Positions 43,858 to 50,268 of a stretch of DNA of 64,000 bases are shown here, one piece after another. A program made the position numbers and the translations under genes. The stretch is from Haladaptatus litoreus. GTDB taxonomy: Archaea > Halobacteriota > Halobacteria > Halobacteriales > Haladaptataceae. Under the pieces are notes generated by a model. It was given only the letters and a program-made list of their open reading frames with translations. It was not told the DNA's origin and did not search any database. Numbering within the stretch: position 1 is the first letter of the stretch; each line of letters begins with the position of its first letter. The DNA lies in the NCBI RefSeq assembly GCF_900156425.1, contig NZ_FTNO01000001.1:1860001-1924000 (forward strand). The letters are read 5' to 3'.

Positions 43858-44064
43858 TTAAATTTCCTCGTGAATCCAATAGTGAGCGATGTGGTTCGCG
43901 TCTACCCAGTGAACCTCGTCGTCGGCCTCGATTTTGATGTACGGGTCTTCCTCGAACTCGACGTTGTGGGTGTGGAGTTCGAGTTCCTCCCCACCAGCCG
44001 TCTTCACCATGATTTCGCCCTTCTCTTCTAGCTCTGACTCCAACCGCTGGTAGATTTCAGTCAT
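43858..44064 (-). CDS. small conserved haloarchaeal protein (68 residues)
   Basis: MTEIYQRLESELEEKGEIMV then a short beta-rich core (GGEELELHTHNVEFEEDPYIKI) and WVDANHIAHYWIHEEI at the end. There are several His/Trp residues and many acidic ones, no signal and no membrane segment. It looks like a small stand-alone domain of unknown function that is recurrent in haloarchaea. Start at ATG 44064; a longer in-frame start at 44238 would add a basic leader and is rejected. Confidence 0.66.
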   Translation of the reverse strand: MTEIYQRLESELEEKGEIMVKTAGGEELELHTHNVEFEEDPYIKIEADDEVHWVDANHIAHYWIHEEI

Positions 44065-44504
44065 TCCAGTGAAACCGACAGCGGGAACCACGAAATATTT
44101 TGTTGCCAACGAGATACGGAGAATGGAGAAACGAGATGGTTCAACTGGGAAGAATACAGTCATGCTTGACGAGTGGGACAAAAACAATTCGGCACGCGCT
44201 GGTGCGAGCGGAAGGGCATCTCGCCCGGAGGCTTGCACTGACAGCGTGCGAGGGCTTCGTTTGGAGCCGTGATTTGCTGAAACACAATCTACTCAAACGG
44301 GAGGAAGCAAATCACGACAACAATGAAAACCGCGACCGCACCGCAACCGACCACTCCCTCCCCAACCGATTCGCTCACTCGCTGACGCTCGTTCACTCAT
44401 CCCTCGCGCGATAATCGGCAGGCCTTCGGAACTGCCTCAGGCCTGCCGATGCACGCGCCACGAGTTTTGGTTAGTTTCGAGAGACACCCGTTTCCATCAG
44501 ATTC
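44065..44504. other. 440-base intergenic region with a hairpin
   Basis: No convincing protein-coding frame exists on either strand. It contains short GAGCGAACGAG-type low-complexity sequence near 44380-44400 and a strong inverted repeat at 44414-44450. The left half may include an untranslated leader or promoter for the small gene ending at 43858. No RNA gene is recognised. Confidence 0.5.
44414..44450 (-). terminator. 12-base inverted repeat, probable 3' hairpin
   Basis: ATCGGCAGGCCT (44414-44425) pairs perfectly with AGGCCTGCCGAT (44439-44450) across a 13-base loop. It lies 54 bases beyond the stop codon of the leftward gene at 44505-44918, where a transcript terminator or processing hairpin would be expected. 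No U-tract follows, which is usual in archaea where termination does not always use one. Confidence 0.45.
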
Positions 44505-44918
44505 CTACAACACATCAGTATCCCGCAGTAAATCAGCAAGAACGTGAAAATAAAGAACGACAGCAGTAAACACCGCGACTGCTGGCGAGACGAACACCGA
44601 GAGTGCCACCAGTACACCCCCGAGGAAGACGTGCGACAAAATACGTTCGTGCTCCAAATCCTCGCTATCCACGTCTTCGAACACCCAGTCTTGGTCGCCG
44701 AAAGCAGCAACCGGATTTTTCAGACAGGCCGTGAGATGTCGCCAACTCCCGGTTCGAATCCGGGTGAGGACGAAGTGGTCTAAGTCGATGAAGACGGAGA
44801 GAAGGACGCCGTAGACGAACAACCCGGCAAGGAGGAGGGTTCCGAACCGCTCCGAAAGCGGCACGAGGAGGAGGCCCGAGACGACCACGCCGATGAGGAA
44901 ATGCTCCCGCGAGTACAT
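44505..44918 (-). CDS. membrane protein distantly related to YdjM
   Basis: 137 residues with four helices. DLDHFVL (about 45-51) places an acidic/His motif at a helix end, as in the YdjM/DUF457-like protein at 12389-12883, but the second HRGPTH motif is absent, so the relationship is loose. The second half has LLRDTDVL at the C-terminus. The function is unknown. A TTCGAATCCGGG-type stretch inside the gene mimics a tRNA T-arm but there is no tRNA. Confidence 0.62.
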   Translation of the reverse strand: MYSREHFLIGVVVSGLLLVPLSERFGTLLLAGLFVYGVLLSVFIDLDHFVLTRIRTGSWRHLTACLKNPVAAFGDQDWVFEDVDSEDLEHERILSHVFLGGVLVALSVFVSPAVAVFTAVVLYFHVLADLLRDTDVL

Positions 44919-45123
44919 CTATCGAATCCGATACGGCGACGGGAGTAAAAGGTAGCGTCCTGCGGCAGAGCCGAATCCGTCATCCCCTCCGTTTCACTTT
45001 CACTAGATGGCTCGTCTTTTTATACTAAATCTCTCGATTCGTTCGTCAACCCGAACACTTTGCGTGTGAATCACTTTCTGAGTTCGGTACGTTCATACTG
45101 TCTCCACCGCAGTGATTTACCCG

Positions 45124-46089
45124 ATGGCAGGACACAGCGCGGAACGCGTACCGCTCGCTCGACTCCCCTCCGGCGTCGAACTCGAAACGACGGTTCACAC
45201 CTACGATGGCGCGGACGACGGCCCGACCCTGTACGTGCAGGCCGCACAGCACGGGCGGGAAATCAACGGGAGCGAAGTGCTTCGGCGCTTCCACGAGGAA
45301 ATCGACCCGGACGAACTCGCCGGAAAAATCGTCGCGGTGCCGGTCGCAGACCCCCTCACGTTCGACCGAGTGTCCTACACCACGCCCGAGCAGTTGGACA
45401 GCATCAACCCGAACATGAACCGGGTTTGGCCCGGCGACGAGGAGGGCACCCTCCACGAGCGCATGGCGGCGACCCTCTGGGAGTACGCGACGGACGCGGA
45501 CGCCATCGTCGACCTCCACACGGGCAGTCCGAACATGATGACCCACGTCGTGTTCATGGAGAACAACGCGGAATCCCGCGCGCTGGCGGAAGCGTTCGGC
45601 ACCGACCTCCTCCTGTCGGAACAGGCGGGCGACGACGCTGACGTGGAGTGGAGCGAGCGCGATTTCGGCGGAAAGTTCCGCGTCGCGGCCACCCGCGAAG
45701 GAATCCCCTCGATTACACCGGAACTCGCGCACAACAAGGAAATCGTGGAGAATGCGGTCGAAACCGGCCTGACCGGCCTGCTGAACGTCTGCCGAGAACT
45801 CGATATGCTCCAGCGGTCGCCCGTCGAAAACGGCGATTGGGAACTCGCACGAAATCACCTTGGTCGGGTGGATGCCACCGATTCGGGCCTGTTCGTGGTC
45901 GAATCGAATCACGAACTCGGCGACGAAGTCGCCGCCGGTGAACGAATCGGAACCCTCTACGACCCCGCAACGTACGAGGTGTTACAGGAAGTCGAAACCG
46001 ACCGCGCTGGCGTGTTGTACGCGCTGACCCGCGAAGCGACGGTTTGCGGCGGCGGCAAACTGCTGAGCGTCGCCTTGCTCCGGGACTGA
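45124..46089 (+). CDS. AstE/aspartoacylase-family enzyme (second copy)
   Basis: 321 residues from ATG 45124. Zinc motif QHGREING (42-49, H43 and E46), then NMNRVWPGD, DLHTGSPNM (about 139) and the catalytic Glu in TPELAHN (about 200). The C-terminal part (HLGRVDATDSG, AAGERIGTLYD) resembles the beta-barrel tail of 28583-29641. The reaction is probable hydrolysis of N-acyl or amide-linked amino acids. Its last 133 bases overlap, in antisense, the extended 3' end of the signal peptidase gene. Confidence 0.84.
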   Translation: MAGHSAERVPLARLPSGVELETTVHTYDGADDGPTLYVQAAQHGREINGSEVLRRFHEEIDPDELAGKIVAVPVADPLTFDRVSYTTPEQLDSINPNMNRVWPGDEEGTLHERMAATLWEYATDADAIVDLHTGSPNMMTHVVFMENNAESRALAEAFGTDLLLSEQAGDDADVEWSERDFGGKFRVAATREGIPSITPELAHNKEIVENAVETGLTGLLNVCRELDMLQRSPVENGDWELARNHLGRVDATDSGLFVVESNHELGDEVAAGERIGTLYDPATYEVLQEVETDRAGVLYALTREATVCGGGKLLSVALLRD

Positions 46090-46709
46090 GTGGCGAGCGC
46101 TGGGTGTTCCGGGGATTTCGGAGAAAGAAATCCAGGCACGGCGAAGTCCGGCGTAACCTGTTTGACTTTCCCGAGTCCGGGAATGCGGGTGACGGCGACG
46201 CCGACAATCCATCCGGGGCGCACCGGTTCCGAAATCGTCACCGCTTGGTCGTAGTAGCCGTTGGCGTCGCCTTTCGTGATGAATCCGGAATGTGGGGCCG
46301 GGCAGTTCCGTAGTTCGGCGCAGTTGTCCGCCTTCGCGAGATACGCCGGATTCGCCTTCCCGTACCAGTTTTCTCCCTTCTCGACCCAAAATCGGGCACG
46401 ATGGAGAACCGGTATCGCAGAATCGTCGCCGTTCGGTTGGAAGACGAGTACGTCCCCCGAATCGCCGAGCGACCGATAGCTCTGATTTCTGCCAGTGCGG
46501 GCGGAGACGACGCCGGAGCGACTCCCGGGCGGCGTCACCCGATGTTCCTCCATGACGACGACGACATCCGTCTGCTCGATGTTCGGGGCCATGCTCCCGC
46601 TGATAACCGTGTAGGCTGGCGGCCAGACGCCCATCATCGCCACGAAGAGCAGGCTAACGACGAGGACGACGGTAATCGTATGTGCGACCAATCTTCGGAA
46701 CCTGAACAC
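45957..46709 (-). CDS. signal peptidase I (S26), extended C-terminus
   Basis: 250 residues. An N-terminal membrane anchor (ITVVLVVSLLFVAMMG) precedes the catalytic SGSM (S39), the archaeal/eukaryotic-type His in VLHRARF (H103) and Asp in TKGDAN (D148). It cleaves Sec signal peptides outside the membrane. The core seems to finish near residue 184 (LGKVKQV); the next 66 residues, low in acidity and Ser/Thr/Pro-rich, read into the antisense of the aspartoacylase gene over 45957-46089. This tail probably arose by loss of the stop codon. Confidence 0.8.
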   Translation of the reverse strand: MFRFRRLVAHTITVVLVVSLLFVAMMGVWPPAYTVISGSMAPNIEQTDVVVVMEEHRVTPPGSRSGVVSARTGRNQSYRSLGDSGDVLVFQPNGDDSAIPVLHRARFWVEKGENWYGKANPAYLAKADNCAELRNCPAPHSGFITKGDANGYYDQAVTISEPVRPGWIVGVAVTRIPGLGKVKQVTPDFAVPGFLSPKSPEHPALATQSRSKATLSSLPPPQTVASRVSAYNTPARSVSTSCNTSYVAGS

Positions 46710-46716
46710 GACCCAT

Positions 46717-46919
46717 CGAAACGGAGCGTGTTGGCTTTGTTATCGACTGCTTGCTGGGTGTCAAGCGCCGCTTTCCAGCGAATCGTGCGGGTCGTACCGA
46801 ACGGTTGGTACGCCCATCGTTCAAGACAAGAGGGTTACAGACGAACCCGTAGAGACATCCCTGCCTAGCAAAGCAAGCAGAACTCCGAGAGACGAATCTA
46901 CCACGACTAGAAACGCCAA
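46717..46919. other. possible remnants of a mobile-element and another coding fragment
   Basis: On the plus strand, GTPIVQDKRVTDEPVETSLP (46806-46865) recalls the tail of IS200/IS605-type TnpB proteins of haloarchaea. On the minus strand TRTIRWKAALDTQQAVDNKA and LRFDG (about 46717-46797) read like a protein fragment upstream of the signal peptidase. Neither is complete. Both are by-eye resemblances. Confidence 0.25.
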
Positions 46920-46923
46920 CCGA

Positions 46924-47205
46924 CTAATCCTCTACGAGACCTGCGAACTCCTCTACGGGGACGATTTCCATCGTCTGCGTGTCGAGGCCCTGATTCTCGA
47001 TGGCTATCGACGCCCGGAACGCGGCGTTTCTGTCCGGTGCGTCGAAGACGACCATGAAGTCGTACTCGCCGAGAATCGCGTAACTCGCGTCGATTTCGGC
47101 ATCGTACTCCTCGACTTCGCTGGCGAGATTTCCAAGCGACGACGCCAATTTTTGGGCGTTCTGTACGGAACCGCGGATTTTCACCAGTGAAACGTATTTT
47201 GCCAT
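46924..47205 (-). CDS. GYD-domain protein
   Basis: 93 residues: AKYVSLVKIRGSVQNAQKLA at the start, then YDAEIDASYAILGEYDFMVV and a helix NAAFRASIAIENQG, ending MEIVPVEEFAGLVED. This is the GYD (dimeric alpha-beta barrel-like) fold with the GEYDFMVVFDAPD strand. Homologues are small ligand-binding proteins of unknown role. ATG 47205 gives the canonical start; the longer frame to 47502 is non-acidic. It is divergent from the MTHFS-like gene. Confidence 0.82.
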   Translation of the reverse strand: MAKYVSLVKIRGSVQNAQKLASSLGNLASEVEEYDAEIDASYAILGEYDFMVVFDAPDRNAAFRASIAIENQGLDTQTMEIVPVEEFAGLVED

Positions 47206-47313
47206 CGAACGAGTGACGACTGTCACCGGCAAAGCCGTTGTGGCAATTATTGTTACCCCGAATGGAGAATTGACACACCATCGATTTTTATACGAAGACG
47301 AATCAGTCCCGGT

Positions 47314-48018
47314 ATGACCAAAGACGACCTCCGCGAACGAATCTGGACGCGGTTGGAAGACGAGGGTGTCGCCCGATTTCCGTTTCCGCCACACGGACGA
47401 ATCCCCAATTTCGCGGGCGCGAAGGAGGCGGCGGAACGACTCGCTGGGCTGCCAGGGTGGAACAAGGCGAACGTGATAAAAGCGAATCCGGATTCGCCGC
47501 AACTCCCCGTCCGGCGGCGTGCGCTCCGCGAGGGGAAAGTCGTCTACATGGCTCAGCCGCGACTGCGGGACGAAAAACCGTTCATGAAACTCGACCCGGC
47601 GGAAATCGAGGATACGGACGCTGCCGCCACGGTTTCGAAGATGGACGACTACGCCGAACCAGTCGCGCCGGACGAGATGGCCTCTGTCGATTTCGTCGTC
47701 TCGGGGAGCGTAGCGGTGACGGACGACGGCGCGCGAGTCGGGAAGGGAGAAGGGTACAGCGACCTCGAATACGCGGTGTTACACGAGATGGGACTGGTGG
47801 ACGAGCAAACGACGATTGCCTCGACGGTTCACGAGATGCAGGTGGTCGAAGACGATATTCGACTCGAACCCTACGACGTTCCGATGGACGTACTCGTTAC
47901 TCCCGACCGAGAGATACGCACGAAAACGCCGTTTTCGCGCCCGTCGGGAATCGATTGGGAGGAACTGCCCGTAGCAAAAATCGAAGAGATTCCGCTTCTC
48001 GGGCGGCTGCAGCCGTAA
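47314..48018 (+). CDS. 5-formyltetrahydrofolate cyclo-ligase-family protein
   Basis: 234 residues. The family pattern is DDLRERIWTRLEDEGVARFP at the start (helix plus substrate-binding FPFPPHGRIPNF), VIKANPDSPQLPVRRRAL, YMAQPRLRDEKPF and VSGSVAVTDDGARVGKGEGYSD (145-163), the GxGxGYxD phosphate-binding motif. The family joins 5-formyl-THF ring closure using ATP. It is a haloarchaeal long-range homologue and may act on another pterin. Confidence 0.8.
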   Translation: MTKDDLRERIWTRLEDEGVARFPFPPHGRIPNFAGAKEAAERLAGLPGWNKANVIKANPDSPQLPVRRRALREGKVVYMAQPRLRDEKPFMKLDPAEIEDTDAAATVSKMDDYAEPVAPDEMASVDFVVSGSVAVTDDGARVGKGEGYSDLEYAVLHEMGLVDEQTTIASTVHEMQVVEDDIRLEPYDVPMDVLVTPDREIRTKTPFSRPSGIDWEELPVAKIEEIPLLGRLQP

Positions 48019-48136
48019 GCAGACGACGACTACTTCGAAGCGACAACCGCGGAAACGCGAACGTATCCCCCGACAATCAGGGATACCGGCACGATTGGGG
48101 CGAATAACGAACTTCGAGGGGCACGAGAACCGGAGC

Positions 48137-49192
48137 ATGCGAACAGTTTGGGTCGTACTGTCGGTTGCACTGGCGTTCACACTGGTTCCAGGTGTCGGCG
48201 GGACAGCGGGCCAACAGGCCGCTGTCCCGCAACACGCCGCTTCCGTGAGCGAGCACGGAGCGCAGACCGGTGATTCCGTCACCTCGGTTGATTCCTGCAC
48301 GACGATTTCGAATCCGGGTCGCTACGCCCTGACGAGCGACGTGACGAATGCCTCGGAGGACACCTGCATCCGCATCACGGCGGACAACGTGGTGTTCGAC
48401 GGGCGAGGAAACGACATCGACGGCGTCAGCGCGTTCGGTTCCGCTGGCGTCCTCGTCACGGGGGGACAAAACGTCACAGTTCGGAACGCGGCCGCAACTG
48501 ACTGGGACGACGGAATTCGATTCACGGGCGTACAGAACGCAACCGTCAGAGATACCACGACGGCTCGAAACCGCGTCGGCCTCTCGCTCGTCTCGCTCCG
48601 CGGCGGAACCGTCGTGAACAACACCGCCCGGGAGAACGCGGTGGCGGGCGTCTTCCTCGTCGGCGCGAGCGAAAACAACACGCTCCGGAACACGACGGCA
48701 AGTGAAAACGCGCTGGTGGGCGTGCAACTCGTCGAAGCGCGGGGGAACAGCCTTGTCGATACGGTCGCCCGCGGCAACGAGTTCGGGGTCGCCCTGCTCG
48801 GTGCGAGTGATAACACGGTCCGCGGAAGCGTGGCGAGCGAGAACGAAATCGCGGGACTGTGGCTCTCCGCTGCCAACGACAACCGCATCCGTGACAATCG
48901 AGTGACGAACCGATTTTACGGGATTTATCTCGCGGACAATGCGCGAAACAACACGGTCGAATCGAACACCGCACTGGGGAACCCCGTGGGCGTTCGCCTC
49001 CGGGCGAGCGACGAAAACGCCGTCCTCCGCAACCGCGTTTCGAATAGCAGTGACACCGGAATCCTGCTCATTTCGAGCAACGACAATCGCGTCGCTGGCA
49101 ACACCGGCGCGGACAACCGACGGGACATCATCGTCTCAGCATCCTCGCAAGGAAACACCCTGTCGAACAATTCGGTGGGGGAGCGAGGGTGA
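48137..49192 (+). CDS. secreted right-handed parallel beta-helix (NosD-like) protein
   Basis: 351 residues. The Sec signal is VWVVLSVALAFTLVPGVGG (5-23). From about residue 60 to the end, short repeats with Asn ladders (NVTVRNAAATDWDDGIRF, NATVRDTTTARNR, GTVVNNTARENAVAGVFL) give a right-handed beta-helix of about 12 turns. NosD/carbohydrate-binding-like surface proteins share this fold. There is no anchoring motif at the C-terminus; it ends NNSVGERG. Its role is likely adhesion, carbohydrate processing or metal-linked assembly. Start at ATG 48137. Confidence 0.83.
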   Translation: MRTVWVVLSVALAFTLVPGVGGTAGQQAAVPQHAASVSEHGAQTGDSVTSVDSCTTISNPGRYALTSDVTNASEDTCIRITADNVVFDGRGNDIDGVSAFGSAGVLVTGGQNVTVRNAAATDWDDGIRFTGVQNATVRDTTTARNRVGLSLVSLRGGTVVNNTARENAVAGVFLVGASENNTLRNTTASENALVGVQLVEARGNSLVDTVARGNEFGVALLGASDNTVRGSVASENEIAGLWLSAANDNRIRDNRVTNRFYGIYLADNARNNTVESNTALGNPVGVRLRASDENAVLRNRVSNSSDTGILLISSNDNRVAGNTGADNRRDIIVSASSQGNTLSNNSVGERG

Positions 49193-49211
49193 GTAATCGC
49201 GGAAATGTAAC

Positions 49212-50213
49212 TCACACCCGAGGGGCGTATTCGCGGGCGAACACCGTGACGAGCGAGCGAAATACGCCGAGGACGATGGGGCCGAAAAAGAGTCCCATGA
49301 AACCGAACGCGTAGACGCCGCCGAAAATGCCGACGACGAGCAGGCCGGGATTCAGTCGTGCCTCGCGGCCGCTGACCACGGGGCGCAGATAGTTGTCCGA
49401 GAGGCTGATGACGAGCGTTCCGTAGACGAACAGAAACAGGGCGGGTATCGGACGGTTCACGACGAACAGATACGCTGACGCCGGAAGCCAGACGACGGAG
49501 GCCCCGATAATCGGAAGGAGCGAGAGGAGTGTGGTGACGACTGTCCAGAACACGACGCCTGGAACGCCCGCGATGGCGAGGCCTATACCCGTCAATACGC
49601 CTTGTACGACCGCTACGAGGACGTTGCCGACCAGCACGCCCCACATGACCTGATTCATCTCGCCGTACAGTTCGTCCTGTACCGACGTCGGAAGGGGCGT
49701 GCTTCGTCGAATCCAGCGGAGCAAGGTTTCGCCGTCCACGAGGAGGTAGTACAGGAGAAACGCCAGAATCGTGATTCCGATGAGGGCGTCGGAAATCCCA
49801 CCGAAGATGCTCATCGCGTTGTCCACGATTTGGGAGGTGATGTCCTCCGGAATGAACTCCCGAATGTTTCGCCCCTCGATGGTGATTCCGGTGTAGCGTT
49901 CGACGAGGTCGAGCAGTTCGAGGAACTGCGGGTCGCCGCGGAGGACTGCCTGAAGAATCGTCGCCGCCTGCTCGACGGCGATGACCAAGAACGTCGCGAT
50001 GGGGACGAGTATCACGAGCGTGGTCGTGACGAGAAGCAACAGCGCCGAAATCCGCGGGCCGATTCGCGGCGCGAGCCGTTTTTGAAGCGGATAGAGGACG
50101 TAGCTCAGCAGAATTGCGGCCAGTACGAACTGGAGAAACGGCTTGACTAACAGTCCGGCGAGGAGGCCGAACACGGCGATGAGGAACACCAAAAACCCAC
50201 GTTCCCTGTTCAT
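49212..50213 (-). CDS. AI-2E-family transporter (TqsA/PerM-like)
   Basis: 333 residues with about eight helices. The family signature is a hydrophobic core with ISALLLLVTTTLVILVPIA, NAMSIFGGISDALIGITILA and the C-terminal NPGLLVVGIFGGVYAFGFMG-type segment. Members export autoinducer-2 or exchange Na+/H+, but substrate in archaea is unknown. It follows the DNA methyltransferase gene after 55 bases in the same direction and may be co-transcribed. Confidence 0.85.
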   Translation of the reverse strand: MNRERGFLVFLIAVFGLLAGLLVKPFLQFVLAAILLSYVLYPLQKRLAPRIGPRISALLLLVTTTLVILVPIATFLVIAVEQAATILQAVLRGDPQFLELLDLVERYTGITIEGRNIREFIPEDITSQIVDNAMSIFGGISDALIGITILAFLLYYLLVDGETLLRWIRRSTPLPTSVQDELYGEMNQVMWGVLVGNVLVAVVQGVLTGIGLAIAGVPGVVFWTVVTTLLSLLPIIGASVVWLPASAYLFVVNRPIPALFLFVYGTLVISLSDNYLRPVVSGREARLNPGLLVVGIFGGVYAFGFMGLFFGPIVLGVFRSLVTVFAREYAPRV

Positions 50214-50268
50214 GAGAGTACGACAGCGCGATGACGCATAAATCGACGCCCCTGAATTTTGATGTGAC

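Noticed and set aside
43858..44238. A 126-residue version of the small conserved protein
   Set aside because: The extra residues are non-acidic and cross the gap; the internal ATG at 44064 gives the compact acidic protein.
44730..44765. A tRNA T-arm-like stretch (CGGTTCGAATCCGGG)
   Set aside because: It lies inside a coding gene on the other strand, and no acceptor, D-arm or anticodon arm can be formed around it.
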